A DNA stretch of 64,000 bases from Cryptomeria japonica. Taxonomy: Eukaryota; Streptophyta; Pinopsida; Cupressales; Cupressaceae. Under the pieces are notes generated by a model. The model saw nothing but the letters and a program-made list of their open reading frames with translations. It had not been told where the DNA came from and did not search any database. The stretch spans positions 173,174,861 to 173,238,860 of the forward strand of contig NC_081406.1 in NCBI RefSeq assembly GCF_030272615.1, read 5' to 3'. Of the stretch, positions 34,582 through 47,320 are shown piece by piece. The first letter of the stretch is position 1, and each line of letters starts with the position of its first letter. The translations under genes were made by a program, and so were the position numbers.

Positions 34582-37500
34582 TGTTGTCATAGGGATTTAC
34601 ACCCGAGAGCTAAGCTTGATGCTCAACAATCTTGTAAAAAATGGAAACACCTTTGAGCCTATGGGTTGCTCAAATTGAAGGTGAATCTCCAAATTATGGG
34701 CTAGCTCCCCTTTAGATATCCGAAATACTAATGATTTTTTTTGAAGAAAATGGATAGAAGGATACTTCTAAAACTGAAAAAATAAACTTAGATGGTGATA
34801 CACCAATGACCTAAGGACTTGATCTGCTATTGAACTCACAAGAATTCTCAACTACGAAGCTATCTCTACTCACAACTCATTTATACATGTTTTGCATCAA
34901 TGTTTCATATGAAAGGTTTTGATGTTTGTTGTTTGATTGAAAGAAAATAATGTTGGTTTAACAACATTAATTCAACATATCAGAATACACAATCAATGAC
35001 CTACACTATAACATGTTGTTCTTTGAGTAAAACATTGAATGAATGAGATATAAATGAATGTTTTTTTACACAAAATCACAATATTTTTATCTAAATTACT
35101 CACATACAATGCTAGAACAAAGATCTTTTGAGTAGTAACTGATCTTCCTTATTGAGAAATAGGAGTCTTTTTCATTACAAGTCTAAAAAATGCTCTATAT
35201 TGACTAGAAATATCATAGTAATTAGTTACAAAATCCAAAAAATGCTGCTACAACAGAGATAAGACTTAGAACTGGAGAAGACATGAAGGAGAAAACTGGT
35301 TTAAATAAAAAAGAAGCTCCAAAATTTGAATTTGAAATTCTGGCTTTCTTTGACTTGATGACTCCTTTGAGTTGACTGAAGGTGGCAAGCTTGAGTGAAC
35401 TGAAGATGTAGGTGTGTTGGCTATTTTCTCTCCTTCAAATCAGGTCCAATTAAGCTTTTGATTCAAAAATTCCTTCTAGGGTGGAGCTGACTTCAAAAGC
35501 CCACAAAAAGAGGAATGCAACTGAAAATGTCACATTTTTAACTGCCTAAAAACCCTCTTTGACTGATACCTAACCCAAGTGAGCTTTCAAATCAGTAGTA
35601 TGACTACTAATAAGGCCTCGAAATAGGATTAAGTGTTCGAGATGCACACATCTTCTTCTAAAATTCAAAATGATTCTTTTGTCACATCCACAAAATCAAT
35701 ACAACTCCCTCTTGCACTACCACATTTCCCCTAAAAGTTAGGTTCTATCAATGATGACATTTCAAAAAAATTGAATTTCAAAAGATTCCCCACCTTTTGA
35801 ACCGATGGTGTACCCATCAAAGCATTTATTCAATGCTTAGTAGTCATCTTTTTCATGATCTATCACTTATAAATTTTTCATTGTTTGAGAGACTAATATC
35901 AACATTGTTTCTATTCACCATGATGGTTTAGAGGCTGTTGCGCTATCTTTACCCTGCTCCTTTAGGTTTCTTTAGGGATAATCTTTCTTCATGCCTTTGG
36001 ACTATGACAAATCTTGTTTCTGCTCACTATATTTCTAACCATGATCAGTGTATCATCTTCTTTGTTGTGAGTGACTTTGGCTTCCATTGTTTTTGCTATT
36101 CATAGTGAATGCTATCACTGTATAAGGTTTTGACTATCCATGCTATTATCCAATCTTCATTCATAAACATTGGCACTGTGAATCTCATGGTTGCATCATA
36201 TAAGAGTGTTGTGAAACACTTCTCTTACTATCTTTGAAGATAATACCTTCATGCCACAGTCTTACATTTCTCTGAAATTGTTCATAATGCTATGACTGTT
36301 ATATAGACCTTTTTTGTTACTATTCTTGCCTATCATTTCACTATTTGATCTTCTTTGACCACCATCGCCATATTTGCTTGGATGCTTGTGGCTCATTGTT
36401 CATTTTGATTTTGCAAACACTGTCTCTACAAGGACTTGTCCTTATGATTGTTAATGATCAAAAGAGATGGATTTGTTGTTCATGGGGTTCACCATCAACA
36501 TTACATCTTGTTTCCTTGACTTTGTGAACTCTTTTAAAGATTATAACTCAGTCTCTTTACTGCTGCACTTTCTTCAAATACTTCTAATGACTATTATTCT
36601 TCTATGCTTGATTAGCTCATTATGTTTGAGGAAGATATTTAGATAGTGGTCCCTTTTCTATTTATACTCTTTGTATGTCTTAGAGTTTTCCCCTGTAACT
36701 AGAAGGAACCTTTTCTATGTTCACCATTGACCTTAAGATCTTTGTCCTTTGGGCTTCAAGATCAGTGTTCATTGATGCCTTTTGATATGACTATGACTAC
36801 TGCTACAAAAGTTTCAACCTTGTATCTTCCACTTTGAGTTGGGACTGCTCATTTGGCACAAATGCCTATCACTGATATGAAGTTGGAAATGGCCTTTTGA
36901 CACTCCTTTACATACATTGCTGAAGTATGCTTTCCCTACTGGTATTAAACACCCCAGTCATCAATGGGCTGCACTTTGGCATTAACTATCTCTTCTTACT
37001 TATAGCTTAGTACTGTCATTGTTTTGATTCATTCACAACTTTGATGGTGACTTCTTCTACAGGACACAAGGAACTATGTACTCTTTGGTTCATGACAACG
37101 TTAAAAGAATCTTGGCTCAAATCTTCTAGCTTTGGCATTAAAACCATTTGATACCATTGATTGTCCCAATTTGATTGGGTTATCTTAGGATTGTTGGTAT
37201 CTTATATATATGAAACTTTAATCATTATTGAACCCTTGTTATCATGCCCTCATGATTTCTCTTAAATGACCTATGAAGCCCATGCCTTTCATTCATGCTA
37301 GGGCTTGCACCATGACTTTGACTGTGACAAATAGAATTTTCCCTTTATCTGATCTTGGGACTGCTTCTGCCATCTGAAGACTGCTATTAAGGCTCTTTTT
37401 TGATGTCTATCATCATGGGTACAGTCTTCTTAAAGTTAGCTATCAATACTCTTTTCTTAGCTTTCATTATGGAAGGTATCTTATCATGAGGCCTTTTGAG

Positions 37501-39059
37501 TGATCCTCTTTGGTTTTCATGGACTGTGAAGGGCTGCATTATTGATGTTGGACTATCATTGTGAATTACTTCCCTATACTTAGACTCTAGCTATTATAAG
37601 ATTGTTGTCATAATGCCTTGAGATATGCTAAGAAATACCCTCATGGTGCTATAGGGTTTGTGTCAACCCATTCTTATCATTGCAAAGTCTTGGAAGCACT
37701 AGATTTTACTTCTTTTATCTTGCCACTATCATAGCTTTGAATGAAGCTTGGTTGAACTTTTTTCCCTATCCTGATTGTAAAAACAAATCTTGTGATTGCT
37801 CTTTATGCTTTGTGTATGCTACATGGTGTGTGATTATGCTCTGTGACTAGTTATGCCTTTGTGATTATCCTTTGTTCAGGATATTGCTAAAGGATTCCTT
37901 CATGGTCTTTAATGGCTACCATCCACTATGTAGAGGGTTTGATAGGCCATTTGGCTGTGCTAAGACTATTTTCCTTAATGCTATCACAAGTCTCTTTCTT
38001 GCTGCTATTCACTATTATGAACTGCATTTCAAACCTTAGTCACTATGGTTACTATAGCTTTTAGTTCTTGATAGCATTATGCTCTCTCCTTCTCTCTCTA
38101 ATCACTACTATGGAATGCTCTTTGGGCTTTTAAGTTTTTATCATGAACTTACTACTCACCATACATCCTAGTATTGTTTGACAGTTATAACTTGCATGGT
38201 ACATGGTACCCTTTCACTGTGCCTATATACTGATATAAAAAACATTGTTGAACCATTTGATAAATATTCACTCTTTTCTTTTGTGACAAGGGCTTATTGC
38301 TTAAGGTTGTCTACCATGGGTATTAATAGTGTGATAGCTATCATGCCTACAACTGATATAAGACTGCAACCTTTCATGATTTTGCTCAGTGAAGATCTCT
38401 AACGATCCTTATGCTCCATCAACTATGGTTAAGTAGTCTGCTCTTGCATTATTGATCTCTAATTGCTTGTTCACCTTTGAAGATGCATACTCAATATTGA
38501 TCCATTATTGTTGTGTTAAGAAATGAGTCACTGTTTTGACAGTGATTAAGGCCTTTGTATGCCATGTTAGCTTGCATTGACTACCATAGAGGCTTATGTA
38601 TTCAAAACCAAACCTCTCACTTTATGCCTTTTGATACTCTTTCTTGAGATTTTCGTTTGAGAGAGGTGTTTTTTAGTGTAAGCTAAGACTGCACCTGGGC
38701 TATCCTTCATCAATCCTAGGGCTACTCCTAGACTGTATTTTTCTTATAATAATAGATCACTGTACACTGTTTAAATCTTACTTTCCTTGCTCTGTGATCT
38801 TCCTAAGGGTTATGTCATAAGCATTACTCTCTATAGCCTAGACATAACCTTAGATAACCATTGGCCTTTCTTTAAAATCATCCATAATATAGACATTTCA
38901 AACAATGAATACACAAGGAAGAAATAGATGACCGTTATGTATACATGTCTAGTAGCTACTTATGACAAAAGATTTTCCAAGAGGAGTTTAAACAAATCTG
39001 GATGCTCCTCCTCTTCCTCCTACACATGGATTCTTTGTTGGAGCCTTGTTTTATTGACA
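34582..39059 (-). repeat. Candidate very long 3' LTR of element F
   Basis: The plus strand begins TGTTGTCATAGGG right where LINE coding stops and ends TTTTATTGACA. On the minus strand, GAAGAAGAGGGGAAGG (39075-39060) directly precedes the start TGTCAATAAAAC, which fits a polypurine tract. That gives an LTR of about 4.5 kb. The interior has no coding motif and a strong excess of T over A on the plus strand from about 35.8 to 38.9 kb. The partner LTR lies outside the window, so this is inference. Confidence 0.4.
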
Positions 39060-39856
39060 CCTTCCCCTCTTCTTCTCTGATCTGAAATTTGTAACTATAC
39101 CCTCTATGTCTTGTTTAACCGCCATTGTAGCTCGAGCTGAGACTTACAAGTTAGAAATTAGGTCTTTCCTTATAGATTACAACAACTTGCAAAGAATTCC
39201 CTCCAAAATATACAACCAAAATTAAAACTCATTCTTGAGAAACCACGTGAGTTTAGGTGAAAAGTTAATCTCTTTTTTTTTTTAATAGATCTGACAACTC
39301 CCTCATAATGGCAATATTTTTATATTTTTAGACAATCTAAAGCTATAAAGCTTAAATAAAACCTTTAAATGAACTCCTCCAAAACCTAAGATTTGTTAGT
39401 GAACTGAAATAATGACATACATACCCAAATAAGATACCAAATTAACATGAAATTCTAATAACATCAACAAATATTCATGTCAATTAAGGAATGATCCTAA
39501 ATTGGGATAACATTCTGGCAACTCTTGGGGGTATTTGCCTACTAAATACTATAGGGCTAGTAGCCTTTATGACTTCCATTTAACACAGAGACTCAAAGAA
39601 CTCAAAGATCACTCTTGAATAAACCAAGACCTTGGCCTTGTTGTTAGGAACATAGAACAACATTTGAGACTCAAACCAAGCTACTGGAAACTCAAACTTG
39701 ACTAAAAACCACTTAGAAAAAATAAGGAATGATTGTTGAAACATGTGTTAAAGCACTTGAAGGAAAACAAACTAGACTAACAAGACTAAAACAAGATGTT
39801 ATAGAACCCTATTCGAAAGAAAACTAAACTAACATGTACAAATGTTGAAACATCAC
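39060..39856 (-). other. Element F 3' untranslated region
   Basis: Non-coding sequence between the end of the integrase frame (near 39857) and the candidate polypurine tract. Nothing else is recognised. Confidence 0.45.
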
Positions 39857-41280
39857 CTCAAAAACAATGCTTGAGATGAATCCCATTGACAGGGGTTGGC
39901 TCCATCTTACCATCTAACTTAGATAGTTGAAATGCATTGTTTTGCTTGCACTCAGAAATAATATATGGTCCACTCCAAAAAACATCAAATTTTGTATGCT
40001 TTCCAAGTTTGCTCTTAAAATCATCCTACTTCAAAACAATATCTCCTTTTTTTAACACTCTTGGTGATGCTCTCTTATCAAATGATCTCTTCATTTGAAC
40101 TTGTTGTATCTTAATATTTTTCATGGTATCATTTCTTACCTCTTCTAACTCAACCAATTGAGCTAATCTTGCTATCATAGGTTCTTCTTCAATCACATCT
40201 AGTTGATTGGCTAAGTCAAGGGCTAGAAGTTCAAGAGAGATAGGTAGCCTTGTCTCTTTCCCATACACAAGCATGTTTGGTGTTACTCTTGTAGATATTT
40301 TTGGTGTAATCCTATAAGCCCATAAGGTTGACTTCAACTTGGCATGCCAAGCTCTTTGGTTTCCTTCCATTGTTATTTTAATGATCCTGAGAAGATTCTT
40401 GTTTGTGGACTCTACCTGACCATTGCCTTGAGGATAGTAGTTAGAAGAAGTATTAAGACAAACACCATTTCTAATAGACCAATTAGATATTCTAGTTCCT
40501 ATAAAAGCATGTACATTATCTGAAATTATTGACTTGGAAACTCTAAACCTTGTTATCAACTCCTCATAAAAGTTAAGAACAACTATCTCATTTGCCTCTT
40601 TAAGTGCCACAACCTCGGTCCATTTTGTGAAATAATCAGTGGCTATAAGAACCCACTTGTGGCCAACACTTGAAGGTGGATTTATGACTCCAATGAATTT
40701 CAAACCCCACTTCATTAATGGATGCTCTACTTGAATGAGTTGCAATGGAAGTGCTACTAACTCCTCCTTTCCTGTAAATATGGCACACTTTACATTTTCT
40801 TACCCATGAGTGTGCATTCTTGAATAAATTGGGCCAATAGTAACCCCCTTTCATTATATTAAGAGTTGTAGCTCTTGGTGAGAAAGGCCCTCTAGACGAT
40901 CCTTCATGAAACTCATGCAAAACTCTATTAACTTGGTCAACCTCTATGCACCTTAGGAAAACACCATGGAAATATTTTCCGAAAAGAATACAATTTAAGA
41001 GAACATAGGAAATAGATTGCATCCTATGATACCTTCTTTTTTCTCTATTCAAACCATAAGGACACTTACTAGTTAACAATAAATGTGTCATATCTTGTAC
41101 CCAACTTGTAGAAGAAGTAGGTACAACTATTTGTTCTTGGTCTTGAAGGGCTAGGATTTCCTTCTCCTCATCATCTACATTGTTGTTTGTGTTACTTGCA
41201 AGATACTCACACAAACGTTTATCTCTAATCAACCTGGTGACTTTGATATCAACACCATATTCCATCACCTTAGTCACCCA
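39857..41280 (-). pseudogene. Integrase of Ty3/gypsy element F
   Basis: From 41280 the frame contains the zinc-binding HHCC region (HEFHEG, then YYWPNLFKNAH and CKVCHIYRKG). After a frameshift near 40700 the catalytic core follows: IATDYFTKW, IISDN, and YYPQGNGQVEST bearing the glutamate. The C-terminal end (FDVFWSGPYIISE, LDGKMEPTPVNGIHLKHC) closes pol near 39857. Integrase would insert the DNA copy into the genome. The frameshift makes it non-functional. Confidence 0.9.
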
Positions 41281-41383
41281 GCCAACCCTTTTACCATTCG
41301 ACTCCTTAGCGAAAATTCCTCTACTGAAGGATGTGTAACCAACAACTTGATCTTATTGTTAAAAAGCATATGTCTATTTTTTT

Positions 41384-41755
41384 TCAAACTTCTAACAATA
41401 GCAAACTTTGTAGATGGTTATCAACAAAGGAATACCTTTCTTCATACTCCTTAAGCCCTTGACTAAAGAAAGCCAAAGGCCGCCCCAAACTATGATCATT
41501 TTCTTGAACCAACATAGTTGATATACTGTCAATGCTCCCATATGCATACAATACAATTTTTTTTGAAAAATCTAGGTTCAATAAAGTAGAAGTAGCTGCA
41601 AGTGCCTCACTTATGAGTTTAGAACTCCTCTTTCCCTCATTGGTCTGGTTGAAAGGAAGATTATTTTTCAACATAGAAGTTAGAGGCTTTAATGACTTAG
41701 CTACATCAAGAATAAACCTTCTAACAAAATTAATTCTACCAAAGAAACTTTGCAA
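41384..41755 (-). pseudogene. RNase H following RT, element F
   Basis: INFVRRFILDVAKSLKPLTS followed by LYAYGSIDSISTMLVQEND and PLAFFSQGLKEYEERYS is the standard gypsy RT-connection and RNase H region. The usual catalytic DAS is AYGS here. Downstream coding toward integrase is broken. Confidence 0.85.
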
Positions 41756-42604
41756 GCCTTTCTTCTGTACTGGTTAAGGAAGAGAAACGATGACACTTAC
41801 CCTCATGGACAGCAAACACACATTTCTTTGGGTTGAGGGGTATGCCAAATTCCCTACACCTTTCAAAGATCTCCTTCAAGTGAGCCAAATGTTCATTTGA
41901 ATTTTTTGAATAAACAATTATTTTATCCAAATAAACAAGCAGTATTTTGTACATCAAACCTTGAAATGCCATATCCATAGCACGTTAAAAGGTAGCTGCA
42001 TCATTGGACAAACCAAATGGTGTTTTCTTGTATGTCATAGTACCCCATTTGGTTGTGAATGTTGTTTTTAATCGGTCCTCCTCCTTCACTAAAATCTTAT
42101 TATACCCTAAGAAACCATCTAATAAAGAAAACCTCTCAGAACTTGCAACAACATGAAGGATTTGTTCCATGGAGGGCAGCAGGTATCTATCTTTAAGGGA
42201 GGCTTTATTGAGATCTCTTAAATCAACACAAAGTTTGATTTCACCATTTTTCTTTCTCACTCCAGAACAAGATTGGACACCCAAGAGGTATGTTTGATTG
42301 GAAAAATGATGCTTCTCTCAATAATTTTATTCAACTCTTTAACCATGAGGGGCTCAAGCTTGGGGTTAAGAGGCCTTTGTTTTTGCCTCACAAGTTTGGC
42401 ATTTGGCTCAAGCTCTTTGTTATGCTGGGCAATGCTAGGATAAAATCCTATTAAATCTAAATATTTCCATGCAAATATATCACTAAACTCTTGACAATGT
42501 AGAATGAAAGCATGTCTCTCTTCTACTGTGCATACCTTGCCAAGCTTTAAAAGCTTGTCCTTGAATATCTCAACATTCTGATAGTGCTTTTCCTTAATTT
42601 GCAT
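41736..42604 (-). pseudogene. Reverse transcriptase of element F
   Basis: Reading from 42604, the pre-RT linker (HCQEFSDIFAWKYLDLIGFY) leads into RT: KLCVDLRDLNKA, LLDGFLGYNKI and TTFTTKWGTMTYKKTPFGLS. The catalytic motif reads YLDK instead of YxDD, losing an essential aspartate. A frameshift near 42270 and a TAA stop near 41983 also interrupt it. The linker wording is typical of the Tat side of plant gypsy elements. Confidence 0.9.
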
Positions 42605-42879
42605 AGTAGATTTTTATTTTCTCTTTTGATTGTCAACATTTAAGATTGAATCCAAAGTGACTAATCCCTTTGGTAATTTGTTTGTTTTAAGTTGTATGAT
42701 TTGATCTTCATACTATTGTTTGAGCTTTCCTTGATTACCATTAAAAATGTTTGCCTCTTCTCTCAAGAAGTTACTCATCTGCGGATCACTATCAAAAACT
42801 TGCCAATGGTCAACACCATTAGGAATAGAAGATCTAATAATAACCTTTACATATTGCTACTCCTTATTGTTGTTGATGT

Positions 42880-43395
42880 TACTAGGAATATCATATTGTT
42901 CTCCTATAGAAGCTAATCTGTTAGCGTGTTTATTAAGACTTCTAGGAATGGACAACATATTGAAAGCTTAGAAATATTCTATAAGATCCCATACCCTATA
43001 CTTGTAAGACTTCAAGAGATCATTTTTAGTAGTATGGAGACTTCTTACATGGTTGACAATCAATTCACTATCACCAAACACTTGTAAACAATTGATTCCT
43101 CTCTTATTTGCCCATTGTAAGCCATGAACCAAGGCCTCATACTCAGTTGTGTTATGAGTGTAGTTAAATGAAAATATGAAACAAAAGTAATACTTATCAT
43201 CATTAGGAGAAACCAACATACAACCACTAGCAACACCAATCTTACTTCTTGACCCATCAAAATAGAGCTTCCAAAGCTCATCCAAGTGTTGATTATCTTG
43301 TTGTTTTTCACCCTTAATCAGATTTGGAAAACCATAACCTTGCTCAAGAAACATGTAGTTCCAAGACTTACCTCATCCATGTGCTTGAAAGGATT
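42880..43395 (-). pseudogene. Extra (archaeal-type) RNase H upstream of RT, element F
   Basis: The frame reads WKLYFDGSRSKIGVASGCML, then NTTEYEALVHGLQWA, then VFGDSELIVNHVRS and a C-terminal IPRSLNKHANRLAS. These carry the four conserved acidic positions of the additional RNase H (DG, E, D and a final position, here asparagine in the usual NxxADxLA). The frame is the same as the RT start at 42604 and is continued by coding sequence in between, with a few stops. In Tat-type elements this domain normally follows RT-RNase H, so its position before RT is unusual. Confidence 0.8.
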
Positions 43396-43400
43396 CTCCT

Positions 43401-45023
43401 TGTAGACACCTAAAACTTGCACAATAAATTAAGTAAATTTTATTCATTTAATTATCCCTAATTCTTCCAATTAATTAAATTAAGATTTATTTAATATCCC
43501 TATTCTACTAATTAGCCTATTAATCAAATTGAAGATTTGATTAAATCCATTTCCTCTGGCCTAACCTATTAATTAAACTAAGGTTTGATTAAGTACCCTT
43601 AGCCATTTAATTGAATAAATCTTATTTATTTAATTAAAATCCCCTTTCCCCTTTTAATTAAATCCGCATTTAATTAAAACCCCTTTTGAATTTAAATAAA
43701 TATAAATTTATTTAAAACCCCCCCCACTTACAAAAATTCAAAATTCACATTTAAATAAATTAATATTTATTTAAATCTATCAAATGCAAGTTGCAACCAA
43801 CAATTGAAATAAATCAATTTATTTTAATTAAATCCTATTTTCCCTCACCCACTTGCAAAATCCTACATCTCCCACTTGCTTCCTAATTATCCTTATAGAA
43901 ACCTCCTAATCCCATCCTATTCATGTCTAATCTCCTAATCATGTCCTTTCCCTAAATTTGAGGAGGTCACTTCTCAAGTTTGGAAGAAAGTCTTCTACAT
44001 GCATTAAAGGCTTCATTTCTTCAACAAGTTAACTTGTTGAGTTCCCCAACTTTGGAAGCACTCTTACAAATTTGTCGCCCAAAGTCTTCCAAACCATTAA
44101 TGGTTAATTCAACCTCCCTTCATGGTTAGAGACTTTATCTCTAACTTAACCCTTATCTAACCCAAGGGTCTCATCAAACACTCATGGTTGTGACCCTAGT
44201 TGTCCTATCTAACCCTTGCACAAGAGTTTACCTCTTGGGTAAAGGCTTTATCCATTGGTTATCCACTAACCCAACCATAACCTTACCTTCTAAGGTAGCC
44301 ACCATGTCTCCTCAGGCATTTAATGCCTCTTACATCTCGTCTCAAGCCCTCTCAAGTTGACATTTGTCAACTTGGGATTGGATTGAATCCCTCACATGGA
44401 TTGACAACTTTTAATCTTAGCCCTTGTTCAGATTACTCAATCTCAACCATCCATTTCTCTATTTTCCCTATAAATAGAGCCCATTCCTTCTTCAAAATCA
44501 TCCATTTTCATTTGCATCCAATCTATAGCTAAATTATTTTGTACAGGTTACTAAGGAGCTCCATTGTCTTCTCTTAGCATTTTTAGATCATCTTAGTTGC
44601 ATTATATCATAGATTTCATCATGTTTTAGTATATCATGCTAGTTTCTTTTCCATGCTAGATCAATCTCATCTTCATAATATTCTCATTCTAGCTTAATCT
44701 CATACTAATCTTCTCATTTTGGTAACATATCTAGTTTCATATCCATTTAAAATATCACTAAGATCTTAGTTGCATTCCATTTAGATCTTAGAATCATACA
44801 TATCTCTCATTCCTTAGGTAGTCATCCTAGAGATCAAGTTCTCTTCCAAGCTGAGAGCCACCCTGATTTGAAGGATCCTTGGAGATACAGAATAATGAGA
44901 TGCTCTAAGAGTTTTGGGTTGATTAATATGTTTTTCTCATTTGAATCCTCTAAAACAATATTTCATTGGTGTGTTTGAAGTGTTTTCCCTCTTGCAGGTG
45001 GGAGACCACATTTTAGGCATACA
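43401..45023 (+). mobile_element. Solo LTR E1 within element F
   Basis: It starts TGTAGACACCTAAAA like the LTRs of element E and ends GGCATACA. It is flanked by perfect 5-bp repeats CTCCT (43396-43400 and 45024-45028). At 1,623 bp it is about twice the length of the element E LTRs and differs internally, so it is a related subfamily. A TATA-like CCTATAAATAGAGCC lies near 44470. Its left third holds a run of AT-rich palindromes separated by C runs. Removing it rejoins the element F reading frame between protease and the extra RNase H. Confidence 0.9.
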
Positions 45024-45028
45024 CTCCT

Positions 45029-45480
45029 CATGATTTTTTAGATGCCCATTCGTCCAAAATCAGATCCAGAATATCATCAATAGGGGTATTTGGATATCGT
45101 GGGATAGGCTAGTCTTCTTGCTCAGGAATGGCTAAGTTGGAATTGACAACACTTGGGACATATGGATCCATGTGATCGTTGGCCAAAAATTCTAACAGTT
45201 GTAAAATCTCTTGAAAGACAAATAACAAAGTAGGGTGGTAGGTCTATCGCATATATGCCTTATGATATTGAAAAATTAGGACAAGCATGAAGGGTAAAAC
45301 TTAGATTTTTAATAACTCCAACAGTTGTAATGGTTGTCCCATCTAATTGAACTACCCCCTAAGTCAATGGGTCATATGACAATCCTAACTTATCAACTAG
45401 TTTCTTTGGCATAACTGAACTTCTTTTCACCCGAATCTATCATACAATTATGTACTAGGTGATAGTCAATGATTAAAGTT
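45029..45480 (-). pseudogene. Protease region of element F
   Basis: The active-site segment reads HNCMIDSG, then after a small frameshift SSVMPKKLVDKLGLSYDPL and GTTITTVGVIKNL. This is the retropepsin arrangement of plant gypsy elements. The downstream linker ends ILDEWASKKS at the E1 insertion point and continues in frame into the extra RNase H. Stops occur near 45362 and 45258. Confidence 0.75.
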
Positions 45481-46522
45481 ACATTAAAAGAGGGTGGCTT
45501 GATTACATTAGTTTGTTGTTCACTCCTCTCTTGAGGATTATTGGCGAGCACCACTTTAGGAGGTTGCTGATTGGAAGATTCATTTGACTGAGAAAGGTTA
45601 GACTAGGCATCATGAAGCAAATCCTTTTGCCTTAGGAAGAGCTAGGGAGTCCCACATTGAAACACTAGCATGTGTTTTCTTCATATGATCTAAAATGTTA
45701 AAATGTCCCATACTAACCTTCTATTGTCTTTTAGGAACATCAAAATCCCCTTGTACTAGTGCCAATTGTGGTTGGATTTTAGGCTAATCCTTTCTCACCA
45801 CATGTTGTGTTCTTGGAAGAATTTGGACATTTTGAGAAGAAGGCCCCATTTGGCCTTGTGAACTTGTAAAAGGCTGATTTTTGTCCTTATCAACCTATAG
45901 CCCCATGTCAACAACTCTCTTCTCGGGTCTTGCATTGCTTTCTATGGGATTGCATGACTAATTTTGTGGGTGACTAACCCCACAAAACTCCTCACCTTGC
46001 CAATTCATCAAGGTGACGTCTGGATTACCTTGCTCCATATATGTAGATTGTTGTTCATGAATTTCTTATGATTGATCTCTTGGGACAGTAACACTATTTT
46101 CTCCCATTAGAGCTTGGTTCAACATTCCATTGGAACAAGTAGATTGATTATGTTGCCGATTACAAGGAAAACACCACTCATAATCAGCTGCCATGTTGTT
46201 TTGGATTGGTACAATCTCCCTAGAAGAGCTAGGTGCATTGGGATTGTAGGATTGGAAAGGCCTTTGATTGAAATTCTTCCTTTGAAGTTGAGAGTTAGAT
46301 TGAATAGGAGGCCTATTAGGATAGTAATTAGCTTGGTAACCTCTAGCATTTTGACATTATTGCCTCTCTAGGCTGACTATCTTGTTAGCATAGGTCTGCA
46401 ATAAACCCTTAATCTCTTGGAGTTCTTGGGATGGGGCTAGGACAATATTAATTTGAGTAGGAATTTGATATCCTATAGCTAGAATAGTTGGGACAACCAC
46501 AATGGTAGGAGTTTTCATTATG
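45481..46522 (-). pseudogene. Element F gag, C-terminal part
   Basis: From the insertion point of element E the frame reads KTPTIVVVPTILAIGYQIP, then an asparagine/glutamine-rich segment (YQANYYPNRPPIQSNSQLQR), then a zinc-knuckle-like WCFPCNRQHNQSTC. It continues with several stops toward the protease. The N-terminal gag is at 63298-64000 on the other side of element E. Confidence 0.75.
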
Positions 46523-46527
46523 ATAGG

Positions 46528-47300
46528 TGTAGACACCTAAAATTGTCCAGTCTAATTAAATAAATATTTTATTTATTTAATTATCTAAGCCTAATTCTTC
46601 TATTAATTAAATAAATCCTTATTTATTTAATTAATTCATTTATCCTCTTCTAGCCTTATTTTTCATTTAAATAAATACATTTATTTATTTAAATTATCCT
46701 TTTTCTAAATTAAATAAATATTTTATTTATTTAATTATCATACTTCTTCTATTAATTAAATAAATCTTTATTTATTTAATTAATTCATTATCTTTTTCTA
46801 CACATGACACATGTCATTCATCTCTTAATTCCTACACTACCTACCTCTTTCATTATTTTGGTATTTCTTTTACCTACCCTCTAATCCTAGCCGACCTCTC
46901 TTTTTACACCTCTCAATCTTATCCCTCCATTTCATATAGTGTCTTCTATTTAAGGAGATGCCTTCTTCATTATCAAACCCTAATCACTCATGCTAATGAT
47001 CATTTTTGGCTACACTACGATCCTACTTGCAACCACATTCCATTCTTTGTTGAGCTCTTGTGCATATAAAAATCTGAGAGCAAATATATCAAGCAAGATC
47101 AATGGAGATAGGAAGAATGGAGATCAAAACCCTATTGGACATGTAATGGTATAATCTTTGTGATTTCATGTGATTTGCATTGTCTTGGGTAATCTTCATA
47201 TGTTATGGTGGATCTTTGTTGTTGTTAGGCTAGGGTTTTGTGGTTGAATTCATTTAGCCTTTCAATATTGTTATTATTGTATCCATTTTCACCATACACA
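46528..47300 (+). repeat. 5' LTR of element E
   Basis: 773 bp, TGTAGACACC to CCATACACA. The first third (46553-46786) contains five AT-rich palindromes. A TATA-like CATATAAAAA is at 47063-47072. By eye only a handful of substitutions separate it from the two downstream LTRs, mostly C/T or G/A. Confidence 0.95.
47063..47072 (+). promoter_or_regulatory. LTR TATA box, element E
   Basis: CATATAAAAA lies about 240 bases before the LTR end, followed by a C/A-rich stretch suitable for transcription start. It is repeated at the same position in the other two LTRs. Confidence 0.6.
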
Positions 47301-47320
47301 TTTTGACACGCCCGGTGGGA
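47301..47320 (+). other. Putative primer-binding site, element E
   Basis: The sequence TTTTGACACGCCCGGTGGGA follows the LTR end directly. The GC-rich block fits a tRNA acceptor/T-arm complement, but the usual initial TGG is TGA and I cannot assign the tRNA. Confidence 0.5.

Noticed and set aside
42692-42971. Plus-strand ORFs within element F
   Set aside because: They overlap the minus-strand linker between the extra RNase H and RT, which is in frame with both.
47301-47320. Specific tRNA primer assignment for element E
   Set aside because: The sequence is placed correctly but lacks the standard TGG start, and I cannot match it confidently to one tRNA from memory.
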